Assembly: GCF_021917145.1 (NCBI RefSeq) | Contig: NC_061080.1 | Coordinates: forward strand, 2,585,497-2,649,496 | DNA from: Hypomesus transpacificus | Taxonomy: Eukaryota > Chordata > Actinopteri > Osmeriformes > Osmeridae | Length of the DNA: 64,000 nucleotides | Direction of reading: 5' to 3' | Shown: one piece after another, positions 1 through 15,000 of the stretch | Numbering within the stretch: the stretch's first letter is position 1 | Layout: each line of letters opens with the position of its first letter | The notes under the pieces: model-generated | Told to the model about the DNA's origin: nothing | Seen by the model: the letters and a program-made list of their open reading frames with translations, nothing else | The model's database searches: none | Program-made: the position numbers and the translations under genes

Positions 1-1750
1 ATTGTATTGATAATGTTGACAATGATATTATTGAATATAATTACAATGTTTATGACGTTTCGTTGGGGCTCGGTTTTTCTTTTTCCTTCTGGATGGTTCA
101 CGTCGTTCTATAGTATTGTATTTAATGATATGCTAGCTTACCAATATTGCAGGAAATTAGTACTGTAGACAAATATGGAGAAAGAGGTGGGAGGTCCAGT
201 ACCACTGTTTTTTTTGTTCCTGTAATTTTGCGCACTTCTTAATTATTGATTCTCCATGTTTCAATTGTTTTCTTTTTCTGTTTTTTGGAGTGGTATGAAG
301 TGTACGTGAAAGGCATGATTTGCTGGGTACATTTAGCGTACTCAACATTCAGTGTAATTGTGAAGGAGGTCCTTTTAGCACAGCAGTGTCATACTGATTT
401 GCAGTTTTTATATGATTCTTAATTTGCCTGGCAGCATGGAGTGGGTCTCAGTTACTGTAATGGATGTGCCTTACTCCAAAGGATTACATGGAAAAACTCA
501 CTCCTATTGGTGGAGAGAGCTGTCAGTCCAACACTTACACCATTAACTATATTACTAGTTCATTCATAAAATGGTATCCTGCCCCTGGGTTGTTGTCCTT
601 TGATGGAAAATCTGAGGGGAAAAAAAACGGATTCAAGGAGGTTTAGCGGTTCCACTAAGAGACTCTTCCTCACACTCACTACCACGGTACGGTTTGAAGA
701 GTCCGATTATTTGATGATTATATTAAGAAATGGACCATTTCTCATTCCAGACATGTGGTCACGCTTACCAAAATCAACTGCCAGTTGTACATTTCTGATT
801 TCTCTTGGCGTCAATTTAGCACTTCTAAATGTCAATCACCTTATATGCCTACGTGTTGCTTCGAAATGATTCAGGCGGGTATGGATTCAATTGGCCGTGA
901 CAGTTTATGCTGCGGAGACACTGCCATAATGGACTCTTGGAACACTGCCTCCTTCAGCAGGGAGGAACAGACTGCCGTGTTAATTATTTCATGATTACAA
1001 CTAAGCTGACTCTGCCATCTCGCCAGTCCACATTGGCGGGAAACGAGCGTGTCCCAAGTGCTGTGGCTTTGCGAAAGACAAAACAAAACTCAATTTGATC
1101 CAATTTGTTCAGAAATGTACCTGTATTTAAACCTGTAGAGTCGCCGTCCAAACTTCACCTAATTCAAACATGTTAGCTTTTGGCTGGTAAATGTGTTGTC
1201 ATTTTTTTTACATTTGTAGTTATCTTTAAAGGGCAAATATCATGTAGTAATCGCTGGCATGGAACTGGATAGCGTGACAGAGACTGGGGAGGTGTCCTGA
1301 ACTAATCACTATTTGCTTCAGTGTGCTTTCTTTGTCTTAGTCCTTGTAAATAGCAGAACATACTCTCTATGTACAGTCTACACAGACAGTCAGGATTGTA
1401 TAACCCTTTGTAACTTTCCACAACTCACCACACACTCAATACAAAGAGAGCGAAGCAATTTACTGGCTTGTTCCATAGCGCATAATAGCATATTGAAAAT
1501 GTCAAAAGAAGTGGACCTTGGTTCAAGCACTTCACAAGGGTACCATTTTAGAACGAGTATGTGTGAGACTAGAAGTGCCAGTTGAAGAATTGAATAGATT
1601 CGTTTGAACATTGAGTAAAGTAGATGTTGCTTCATCCATGGTGGATTGTGGGAAGCCTAGGCCTACAATTCTCGAAGAAAAGTGTTTATGTTGTTGACCT
1701 AGAATACTCCCTCAATGCCATAAATCCTATACAGGCAAGTGGGTTGTTCC
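1..1750. other. Left-edge non-coding stretch
   Basis: I see no supportable gene here. Short open frames around 600-1000 lack homology I can recognise, and their splice sites cannot be tied to further exons. The stretch is moderately AT-rich and could be intergenic or 3' flank of a gene beyond the left edge. Confidence 0.5.
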
Positions 1751-1930
1751 CCATTTAGAAGACGCTCTTATCCAGAGCGACTTACAGTAAGTACAGGGAC
1801 ATTCCCCCCAAGGCAAGTAGGGTGAAGTGCCTTGCCCAAGGACATAACATCATTTTGGCACGTTCGGGAATCGATCCGGCAACTTTCTGATTATTAGCCC
1901 GATTCCTTAACCGCTCAGCCACCTGACACC
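1751..1930 (-). repeat. tRNA-derived SINE, reverse orientation
   Basis: Read on the minus strand, this has a tRNA-like head: an A-box-like segment around 1897-1921 and a B-box-like segment around 1866-1883. It is followed by a tail with the 'AAGTCGCTCTGGATAAGAGCGTC'-type end (here at 1755-1790) common to fish SINEs. A second copy lies in forward orientation at 12556-12747. The shared head and tail identify the element; the family name is not assigned. Confidence 0.75.
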
Positions 1931-3816
1931 CTGTTCCCCAGTTATATTTATATATTGCCTTTGGCATTGACTCTGGGTGTCAAACCTCAATACCACAAAT
2001 GATCACAGACAGCTATTCAGGTCATAGTTGAACTCTCATCACCCTTCCGTTATCTTTATATTGTACAATTCAGGATGCCCCTCCGCCATTTTGCTTCACT
2101 CACTATTTGGAGCCAGTCATCACTGCACGAGTACTTTGTGTTGCCGAAACCGAATTTCACAATTCAAAAAACACAATCAATCTTGACTTGATTTATTTGC
2201 CGATGGAATCACTTGTACATCCCAATCGTAACTCTGGAAACCATTTTCCTTCCTTTTATCAACTGCCAAGTGAGTGTGTATGATATCGAGAGTTGTTGTA
2301 AGAGTGTTTGTAAGGACTTGCATGTAATTCTTGGATTTATTTTGCGCTCTCTTCTGCTTTCACTCCTTTATTCCAGAAGCGGATGTTTGTGAACATTTGA
2401 AATGATCCATATCATTGATCTGGATCCATGTAATAGGTGTGTGTGTGTGTGTGTGTTTGTCTTGTATGAGAAGACAGCTGCCATTTCATTGCTTCACATA
2501 TTGATTACATTTGAAAATGTCCAAATGTATCAAACTGAATTTTAACTATGAGGATAGGTATCAGTGTAGTTGGATTTTTTTTCTTTTTCGTTTTAGGTTC
2601 TTCTTGGTATTTTGTGTCAATGGCAGTGAATGAGCTGGAGTAGTGCTTTTTGACTCTGCTAAAGGGATACACCTTTTCTTTATTTAAACTGCTTGTTGAT
2701 ATTTCCCTTACCTTTGAAACGTGTGTCATTATTTTTCTGTTGTATGTGCCTGAATACATACACTTGATTACCTCTGTGTGTGTGCGTACTTGTGCGTGTG
2801 TGTCTGTGCGCGTGCGTGCGTAGACACTATGCGTGTGCGAGTGTGTGAAAGTGGGAGACATACAGTAAAGGTTTACTGATATGTGTTATAACACTGTATG
2901 TAAATAATCTATCTCCCACTCTCAGACTTTTAATAAGTGTTCACATGGCTGACACAAGGAACATTTTCGAGACATTTTTGATTTGGTGGTCCCCAAGCTA
3001 AATGTGTTTTTATGAGTCCTACTAAGTCAAGATACAATGTTGGCAATCCTTTATTGTGCTCACAGAGTGCAAAATTACAGAATAAGATAGCAAGTTGCTG
3101 TTGTTTTCTTTTTTTCCCAGATTTGGGTCAAAGACCATTTTAGGACTTTTGTCACAGCAAAATGTAATACTCCATGACTATTTTAATTTTCCTACAGCAA
3201 GCACAACATTACATTTATGTACTGTGTTTTTAGCAGTTATTATTTTTCTTCTTTGGCAACCTACTCTTTTATGTGTTCCCAAGAGAAAAGTGTAACACAA
3301 TTATCTCAAGAACTGTACAGATTGTGAAAATGTATATATGACAAAAGATTTAAAAATCACTCTCATTTTTGTATTGAAGGAAATTACATGTGTGAAGAGA
3401 TTAATCCAAATTTGATTAAATATTTAATAATATTTAAAATGAGGATGATTAAACACGATCAATGTGAAAATAAGTGCTAAGAAATATTATTCTTCTGTCT
3501 CTTTGTACAATACAAAGTGTTGAGTATTAATAAAAAAGGAGAAATCTCATCTGTGTCAAGTTACGTGTCTTTTCATACACCTGTTTAGGATTTGTCATGT
3601 TGCAAACATAATAATATGCTATATATACAATTACTCTATATAGCTATACTGTATATATATAAGGCCTATGTTCACAGTACATATACATATATCATTTATG
3701 TTGTTTTCACATGCCTGTACATTCATCTGATTTCGTATATGTCATTGAAATGGACAGAATCCCTCTTTCGTTCTTCGGTTCGCTCCTTGTCGGTGTCAGG
3801 AAGGACACCGGTCAAT
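1931..3816. other. AT-rich non-coding stretch
   Basis: There is no supportable exon. The stretch contains TG/CG microsatellites (about 2437-2458 and 2776-2850) and a polyadenylation-type AATAAA at 3529-3534. The latter could mark the 3' end of a plus-strand transcript from further left, but no coding part is visible. Confidence 0.45.
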
Positions 3817-4292
3817 CTCGCTGTCCTTCCTGTCCCACTTCACCTCTCACCTCGCTGTCCTTCCTGTCCCACTTCACCTCTCACCTCGCTGTCCTTCCTG
3901 TCCCACTTCACCTCTCACCTCGCTGTCCTTCCTGTCCCACTTCACCTCTCACCTCGCTGTCCTTCCTGTCCCACTTCACCTCTCACCTCGCTGTCCTTCC
4001 TGTCCCACTTCACCTCTCACCTCGCTGTCCTTCCTGTCCCACTTCACCTCTCACCTCGCTGTCCTTCCTGTCCCACTTCACCTCTCACCTCGATGTCCTT
4101 CCTGTCCCACTTCACCTCTCACCTCGCTGTCCTTCCTGTCCCACTTCACCTCTCATCTCGCTGTCCTTCCTGTACCACTTCACCTCTCACCTCGCTGTCC
4201 TTCCTGTCCCACTTCACCTCTCACCTCGCTGTCCTTCCTGTCCCACTTCACCTCTCACCTCGCTGTCCTTCCTGTCCCACTTCACCTCTCAC
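3817..4292. repeat. 34-bp minisatellite, 14 copies
   Basis: A 34-bp unit (starting CTCGCTGTCCTTCC and ending CACCTCTCAC) repeats head to tail. The array is 476 bp, exactly 14 units, with only a few single-base differences (for example near 4092, 4156 and 4174). Because 34 is not a multiple of three and the unit lacks stops, the array is open in several frames; those frames are not genes. Confidence 0.95.
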
Positions 4293-6554
<2,262 letters not shown>

Positions 6555-8027
6555 CTACCTCTCACTCTGGATCACTCTCACCCCTCCGTTGTTGTATACC
6601 TTCACCCTCCTCCTCCTCACCACCCTTGTACCCCTCAAAGGCCCGACCCCCCTCCCGGCATGTCTGGGGGGGTACCTTGCCAGACTCGCTGCCCCCCCTC
6701 GCATGCTCAGAGGCGCCGAGGCCCTGCCGCCCCCTCCCTCCTCCCCCTCGTCCCGGTAGCCGTGGCGACGGAGGAACGGTTCCAGAGTTGCTAGGCGATG
6801 GGTGAGCTCGGTGATGCGCCTGTGCAACAGGGAGACTTCTCGGAACAGGTCGTTGAGGGACTCGGACAGAGGGCGCACCCTGCAGGTCAGCGGAGAAAAC
6901 AGCACTTTAGAATGAATAAGGCTGAGGACTAGCATTGAACTACTAAATGCCAACACTTCTTACTAGCATTCTTCATTTAATATTTACATATGTCAGCATG
7001 GAAAGTTGGCAAATTTGTCTCATTAGGTTTTCTGACAGCTAGCTGGCACACAGCTGTTGTTTCTAATCTCAAATTGTATTCGGTCATTTTGTTCTTGCAA
7101 GGATACTGTAAGGATACTTTTCTTCAATGGAACTTAACTGATTAAATAAAGGTTACATGGATTTTTATTTTCATTTTATTAAAGCTAGCTCACCCAGTAC
7201 CCATTAAATCAACAGACAGACAATCAAAAAACAGACAAAATATTGTGTATCTGGGGTCCTCTGGATGAGGTCAGGCTCGTTTACCTATCTAGATAATAGA
7301 ACTCTATTCATTATGTCAGCAAAAAAAAAGGAAGACTCCCTTTTCCAGCAATGTCAAAGTGGTTTCTAAAGAACACTGGCTCATCAGCCTAAATATAACT
7401 CAAATGTTCGCACGAAAGCATATGGTATCTTACAATCTCTATGAATCAGCTGAGTTTAGTAACCTTGAGGCAGACTGCGTCTCTCCATCGTGTGAAGATC
7501 AGGAGTCATTCTGTGTGGCTTACAGACTACTGATGTTTTGTCATGATACTTTGTACATTCATGGTAACTGTGGTGTTAAATCAAGGGAAAGGACAGGGCA
7601 GGTGATATAATAATACCACACCACTGGTAGACAAAGGATTAATGTGCTGAGGGTGATATTATGATGTACCTGGAGTAGTCAGGCAGAAGAGTACTGGGTT
7701 GGGAGTGTAAAAGGGTCTTGATCTCATGGAAGATCCGTTTGCCCCAAACATCCAGCACTCTGGTCACACTGCGAACTGAGGCCACATTCACACTATCGGC
7801 TGAAACCGCCCCACAAGCCGCCAAAAAACAACACAAGAAAGTCAGTCTATCCTACAGGTGTCCGCCATGTTGAATATCTCCACCTCATTTGTTCCCCGCA
7901 AATCTTTACCTCCTTCTCTGTAGTTCCAGTACCCATAATCCAGTTCATTCTCCTCGCCAACTGACAGCGCCACAGTTGCCATGGCAGCCACCAGCAGCAG
8001 TCTCGTCATCACAGTAGGAGGGGCCAT
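6555..8027 (-). CDS. Small secreted basic protein, unrecognised (3 exons)
   Basis: Coding exons on the minus strand are 7910-8027, 7670-7799 and 6555-6879. All have GT-AG borders and phases 1 and 2 that join in frame, giving 190 residues. The start at 8025-8027 is followed by a basic residue and a hydrophobic run (MTRLLLVAAMATVALSVG), a clear signal peptide of about 23 residues. An acidic-aromatic segment with DYGYWNYREG follows. The middle exon and the start of the last one (about 45-125) look helical and amphipathic (RVLDVWGKRIFHEIKTLL and RRITELTHRLATLEPFL). The C-terminal third is Gly/Arg-rich and very basic, with a run of four arginines near residue 173. There are no cysteines and no N-glycosylation sequon, so it would be a disulfide-free secreted protein. 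I do not recognise the family and assign no function. The fit of exons, phases and signal peptide makes a real gene likely. Confidence 0.75.
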
Positions 8028-8143
8028 GGTGAGAAGACACACTCCCTCCCAGAAAGATGGAATTATAAAAAATTAAGTGAGTTTAAAAGAACCAACAACA
8101 AAGTCTAGTATTACAGTGTAATGCAGGGGGGAGGGGAGGGGGA

Positions 8144-8219
<76 letters not shown>

Positions 8220-8233
8220 AGGGAGAGAGAGAA

Positions 8234-8313
<80 letters not shown>

Positions 8314-9868
8314 CTTTTTGTAGACTTGAAGAAAGAGTTGAAGAAACACAGCGCCGGTTTTTCCACGCAGGGCCGCCAACAGACTCTGAGGGGCTAGGAG
8401 AGCAGACAACATCTCAATGTGTGCACTCGCATGTTCACGTGTTTCTATCTCTGTGAATGAGTCAATGTTGGAACATTTTATTTGAAATGTTATCGTTATG
8501 TTCCCCCTCAAGTGGGACATAATAATCTCCAATTCAATATTCTCAATGCTACGTTCCTTTCTATCTTCCTTAGAATAAGAACTTTGGACTAGACTGAACT
8601 CGCAGCAACTGTTAGGAGAAGCACATGCACTTACCTATCAAATCAAGTTTGATCAGATTCCCCTTAAGATAAGAAGGGAAGGAGGAAAAGAAGTACAACA
8701 AAGCCGCAGGCTTCTTACAAAGTGTCTAAGATTGATCATTGAAGCAATACCGTGGCGAGACGATTATAGTCATTGCATTAAAAGACAGGGCCAAGACAAG
8801 TCTTATGACTGTCTAACTAAGCTAACTGGGTTAGCTATTTCAAGGCCAGGAAGAAAATGTATTTTGTGGAAGGAACAGTGAGACTTGTGTTTTTGGAAAG
8901 TGGTGTGATGGAAAAAGAATGACCCCCTGACCTAATCTCAAAGAGCTACAGACTAAAGCAGGATGGACTGAACCTTGATCCATTGTATTGGTTTCAAAAA
9001 TATGTGTGGAGGGGGAAATGAGAGGAAAGGATGAAAGCCTGAGAGAAGAAGGGGATTGTATCCAGAAGGGAAATCTGGAAAACTGACAACAATTACAGAG
9101 GGGATTTTGGCTATCATAATCGTATGACTCACTTACAAGGTATTGAAAAAATACATAGAGATATAGCTCAACCTCGTGTTGTGATTGGAGTGAATTTAAG
9201 GGCTGAGGATAGGACAAATTAGGCACCTACGCTGTAGCCCCCTATCCCCACTGGACTTGAATCCCAACACATCTGGTCGAAATGAACAAAACAGACAAAC
9301 AGGCCACACATGCACTTTTGAACTATTGCACAAGTCTTGTCAGACAACTTGAGTCTTGTTGCACTATCTATCCATTTCCGCAGTTCAATGAGGGAATATT
9401 AAACACATTCTCCGAAAAGCAAGACATTACGAGACACTATTCTAAAGTATAAAAGTGTAAGGTCTGAAAAAATAGCAACTTAAATTAGACTCACTTTTTA
9501 AACTGTATGAAGTAGCAGTAGTAGCCGTGTCTCCAAGCAGGACGAAATCAGTTTTTTTTCCTCTACAGTTTCTTGCAAGGATGACTTCTCTCCTTTTCTT
9601 CTTTCGTACTCTCCTGTAATGCCCTGGCCTCTTTGCGTCCTTATTTCTTCTCTCCTCTCTCTCCCCTTCTCTCTGCAGCTGTAATGCAATTAGGTAAAAA
9701 ACGTGGTTGGGTAGTGTGGACCCACTTAGGAGCTGGTCTTTATTCGTGGGACTGTGAGAGAACTGTGGCAGCACACTATCTTTACGCCCCGCCACACCCC
9801 CCCTCCCTCTCTATTTCTCTCTCTCCTGCTATTTCTCTTTCTCTCAATCCCCTGTCTCTCTCTCTCTG

Positions 9869-9913
<45 letters not shown>

Positions 9914-12039
9914 GTCATTCCCTTTCTCTCTTGTTATTTTTCTGTCCTTCTCTCTGATTCCCCATTTCCCCTCTCCCTCCCTCTCTATCCCAATTTCTCT
10001 TTCTCTGTCCCTCTCCCTCCCCTTCTTTCTCTCTCCCCATCTCTTTTTCTCTTGTGATTGCTCTCCCTCTTTCTCTCCCTCACCCCCACCTCACTACACT
10101 CTACATAGTTTCAGCTGCTTCCAGATGTGCGCCACTTCTTAAATTCATTTTCCTCTTTCTTTTTCCCCCCCTCCATCTCTTCCTGTCATTTCTCTCGCTC
10201 TCCTTCCCCCGAGTCTAACCATCTCAGCAGGAGCAGCAGATTTAGGCCAGGAACAGATACGGCTTCAGAGGTTCCGATGTTTACAAACGACCATGGTCAG
10301 TCTGTTTTGAGTAAACTCCACTTGAATTACGACACATTTCATTCCACGCTCGTGCCCATCATTTGAACTTTGCCCTCTTGGCTCTCGCTATCCACAACAC
10401 GCACACTGACCAAAAACAGGTGAATTTCTGCCATATTGAGCTTTTAACTGTGCCAGGGAAAAGAATGCGGGAGATTGAGCTCAGGTCAAAAACGAAAAAA
10501 GGGTTGGGTGATGAAAACCGAGCTAATATATTTCTGTATTCCCTGGCATCCAGATGTTATTCCAGTTCTCTCTGTCTCTGTGTCTGTTTTTTTTGTGCAG
10601 AGGCTGCAGTGAGGTCAGAGTTGGCTCCTAAAGTTGCCAGTGAAAAGGGGGATCATAGGGAAAGCTATTGCAGATCAGGCAACCGCAGCTTAACTAGGCA
10701 CGTCTTCCCCACATTGGCTGACAGCATGGGTGCAGTGAAGGAGTCACACATGCACCATGCCCACCTGGTTCATATTAACACAAGGGCAATTTGTCACCTC
10801 AAGTTTGAATTCCATTCTCTCTGGCTCTATTTCTCGCACGCTTTCTCCCTGTCTCTCTGTTTCTCTCTCCCCCCTGTCTGTCACTCACCTTCGCTCGGTC
10901 CCTTGCACTCCCTCTCTCTTTTGCAACTGACAAACAAGATTCAGGGACCTTAATCGTGGGTAGTCTCAGCAGGGAGACTACACTACTAGTATTATCAATG
11001 ATCTGCCTTTCTCCGTCCACAGAATGACAATTGATGTAGGCGTTAAACTAGCAAAGGATTTATGGTCTCAGGGTTAAGGTTAGGGTTTTGGTTAAGCTTA
11101 GTACAGCGTTTAGGGTGAATTCCATAGAAGGTTGGATGCAAATAACTGTGTTGTTTAGTTAGACGGAATAAAATGCTGGTTGGGAATGTGCATTTACATT
11201 GTAGAAGCCAAAGTTATTTTCAATAGCATGCCTTTACACATTGTATATTTACTTATAGTTTTAAATAAAAAAGAATGATATAACATGTTCAATAATATAC
11301 ATATGATATACAATAATATACAATGATATGCATGTGATATAATATCACATGTACTGTAATTTCAAGTCAGACACAGTGACTTTGTAGGGTTCTCTGCATT
11401 GTGTTTGAACAGAGCACCACAAAGAGCATCTATGTGTTTTAGTGTGGTAATTGGAACTGGAATTTGTGCGCACAAGTAAAAACATTTCAAATTGAGATTA
11501 AAACACATCCACATGCATTAGTTTTGTGAACCTAGTAATTTTGGATTGAGTTCAAAAGTATTCCAACCCAAATACCCCAACCCTTCCCTTCAAATCCACA
11601 CACAATGAGTGCAATAACAGATTGTGCGCTCAGGTAGGTAGGTAGACAGGCAAGTAGCCGGTCCAATCATTGCATTCCTCTGAGTGCTGTCCAATCATCA
11701 AAGGCAGGGTAGGCAATTGACAAGCATTAATTGTCATATTTGCTGAAATAAACTTCACATCTTGATAGAAACCAAGAAATCTATAGCATTGACTGTAAAA
11801 TTGAATCAATACTATATCTGTGGGCATTGCAATGAGTCATACAGTGCTTGATTCTCAAGAAAAACTTTGGGAAGTTTACTGGTTGACTAACAGGAAGTTG
11901 ATTTAGCAATTTTGTGTGTCAGTCCAACACCTACAACTCCAACACAAATTTATAAGTAAAGATTTTGGTGAAATCCTCAATTGCGCACACACAGCTGTGA
12001 ACTGTCATTAGTTAGGAGCTTGGACTTTCGTCGCTTGAA
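8028..12039. other. Intergenic stretch between the secreted-protein gene and receptor A
   Basis: It contains a long GA array (8147-8310), pyrimidine-rich DNA (9795-10090) and mixed unique sequence. I found no exon set with matching phases. The 5' flanks of two divergent genes (minus-strand gene ending at 8027, receptor A starting at 12040) lie here, but no promoter element is convincing. Confidence 0.5.
8147..8310. repeat. (GA)n microsatellite
   Basis: About 160 bp of GA dinucleotides with a few interruptions (GGGA, GATA, GAAA) near 8209-8246. It lies 120 bp upstream of the start codon of the minus-strand secreted-protein gene, so it is promoter-proximal to it. Confidence 0.95.
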
Positions 12040-15000
12040 ATGTTTCTTTGGGTGGTTGGAGTTGTGTGGGTTCTGATGTGTTCTGGAAATCAGGTGCAAG
12101 GTAAGACACCTCATGAGAGTTGCTCACACATGTTTTAAATCCTGCAATGCTGAATTAAGTTTTCTTTTTTTTAGCTTTATTAAAAAGAGGTCTTAGGATG
12201 TCTGTAGGTCGTTACTATTCCTGAATAAATGTACAAAACAAAACTTCATTCAACACATTTATCCATTTACAGGTACACCTTTCATTTTCCATCCATATTA
12301 ATCATTAAGCCACTATATTTTAATGTAGGCCAATTAGTACTTATGCATTTTAAATTGAGAATAAAACAGTGTCCTTTTGATGTCAAATAAGCCTTTCAGA
12401 AATAAATATTCACGATACATACAAGAAGTTACATTTGACTATTCTGTAAAAAAAAAGAAAAGGATTGAAACACTGTATATACACACTGTAAATGCTTCCA
12501 CCCATTAATCTATACATAGAAACATAAAATACAATACACACATTTAGCTGTAATGCAGGGAGTCAGATGGCTGAGCGGTTAGGGAATCCGACTATTATTC
12601 AGAAGGTTGCCAGTTCGATTCCCGGACCTGCCAAATGACGTGTCCTTGGGCAAGGCACTTCACCCTACTAGCCTCGGGGGGAATGTCCCTGTACTTACTG
12701 TAAGTCGCTCTGGATAGGAGTGTCTGCTAAATGACTAAATGTAAATGCAACCAATTAATCAAGGCTATTATTCTTGTAAATAGAGACTGTCATCGTCATA
12801 CAGCCGGTGGATTGGACGACCATCGAGCCAGGGCAGAACTTCCGCCTTGAAATCACTGTGACTGCGTCAGGTTGCACTGAAAGAGAGGTTGGGTTGTGCT
12901 TCAATCCTAGAGGAATACAAAGTTTCCAATTTTGGTTGACAGAAAATGAATCGGTGCACACAAGGAACTGGATGATTCCCTCAAAAGACTTCACTTATGG
13001 AGAATACTACTGCAAATACAGAAATATCAAAGGCTCCTGCCATGTCACCGCAAAAGGTGAGTGTGCAGAAGAAACTAGATACAATAGCCTACACGGGGAA
13101 GGGTTAGGGGGGGCCATGTTTATGATTGGCTGGTAGATGGCATTTAACTCTATAGTCTAACTCGAGACAATTTACAACTAGGCAGAATTCTTCCCTCAGT
13201 ACACCTGCGCCATTAATTGTAGGCTATTTAGCGGGACAAGTTGACTTCTCAGCATGAGGAATGGTTGAAATGCGTGAAACTTCAGAGCTCTGTCATCACT
13301 GGATCACCCTTGGTAGGCTCTCAAATGTAGTTCCACAGTAGGCCTAATGTTCCTGTGCGTATTGGTTGCAATGAAACTGAAAGAACGTCTAAAAATAGGT
13401 AGTCTAAAATACCCTACTAAATCCAAGACTAATCACGCCCTGGTGTCAGTTTAGCCACCGACAAAAGGTCATCATCAGCTGCATCACAGGCACTGCACCA
13501 TCTATAAGGAATCTGTATTGTGTGTGTCACCTACTTGATCAGATGCAGTGCCGGTCCTTCCTATAGGCAACATAGGCTGCCGCCTAGGGCGGCAGCAACT
13601 TGCCAAGTGCATCCATTTAAAATCAACCCTCCCGTTGTCCTTGAGTTGCAGAGGGCGCCAACTGCGGCACGTCACCTGTCTGTTGTGGTTGACCATTGGG
13701 GGTACTCGCCCCAGTTTGCACCCCGGGCAAGGGGTACTTGCGGTGTAGGCACCTTGCCTAGGGAACCAAATGCACTAGGGCAGGCACTGATCAGAGAATG
13801 CACTACATATAGTTGCAGGAATTTGAGTGTCTCACTAACCGCTTAGTAGCATACTGGAATAAGGTAGAAATGCTCATTTGAATTTCCCCTTTTGAGGCTT
13901 TAATCCAATCTTACAAGAGATCGGGCGTACACAGGGGCACAGGAGTTGCTGAAATATTTGGTGTTGATGGCTAGTCTTAGTCAAAACAGACTAGTTGGCT
14001 TGGAACATATTGCCTAGCCTACCAAAAAATGTGGTCAACAACAAATTGGAAAGGACAAAACCCCAATGAATTCCCCAATGACTTGACAAGTACTCAAAAG
14101 GACCATAAGGCATTACTGAGCATTTATTAGTCAAGTTGTACATGTTCCCTCTTAAAATGTTGAAAGAAATCCTGAAAAACAATGGAGCAATGATTAGGAT
14201 CACAATAGAAATTAATCTAATGCAAATGTCTTGCCACAGATTTAAGACAGTTAACCACTCACCTCTGGTCTAGTGTCACCAGTACACCAAGAAAGGGTTA
14301 TGGCCACGATGAGTTTTGAACTCCCCAGGGGTATAGTGCATTTGGGAGAAAACAAATTTTCTTCTGCGGTACTTGGAGCGGACATTTGAGAAGGGGCGTG
14401 TCCTCGGACCTGTGGTTTCTTGAGACGCCTCAGCACCACTATTTGAATGGTACTCCCTACTGCCGCTGTCAGTTCCAGCACCCTCAGAGCTGGTGCTTAT
14501 GCCGCCAGTGTCCTTACCGCAGCTGGATGGGTCGCTGCTCTCAAAGCTAACCGCACTGCCGTGCTCAGAGCTGGTGCTGGTGCCGCCAGTGTCCTTACCG
14601 CAGCTGGATGGGTCGCTGCTCTCAAAGCTGACCGCACTGCCGCGGTCAGAGCTGGTGCTTGTGCCGCCAGTGTCCTTACCGCAGCTGGATGGGTCGCTGC
14701 TCTCAAAGCTGACCGCACTGCCGCGGTCAGAGCTGGTGCTTGTGCCGCCAGTGTCCTTACCGCAGCTGGATGGGTCGCCGCTCTCAAAGCTGACCGCACT
14801 GCCGCGCTCAGAGCTGGTGCTTGTGCCACCAGTGTCCTTACTGCAGCTGGAATGGGCGCCGCTCTCAAAGCTGACCGCACTACCGCGGTCAGAGCTGGTG
14901 CTTGTGCCGCAAGTGTCCTTACCGCAGCTGGATGGGTCGCCGCTCTCAAAGCTGCCCGCACTGCCGCGGTCAGAGCTGGTGCCGCCAGTGTCCTTACCGC

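Noticed and set aside
464-1098. Overlapping 60-90-residue frames at the left edge
   Set aside because: No recognisable domain, signal or partner exons; frames overlap on both strands.
11070-11110. TTAGGG-like words suggesting interstitial telomere repeat
   Set aside because: Only two or three imperfect units (GGTTAAGGTTAGGGTTTTGG); not an array.
13520-13846. 108-residue open frame
   Set aside because: It coincides with the hAT MITE at 13546-13789 and has no start or splice support.
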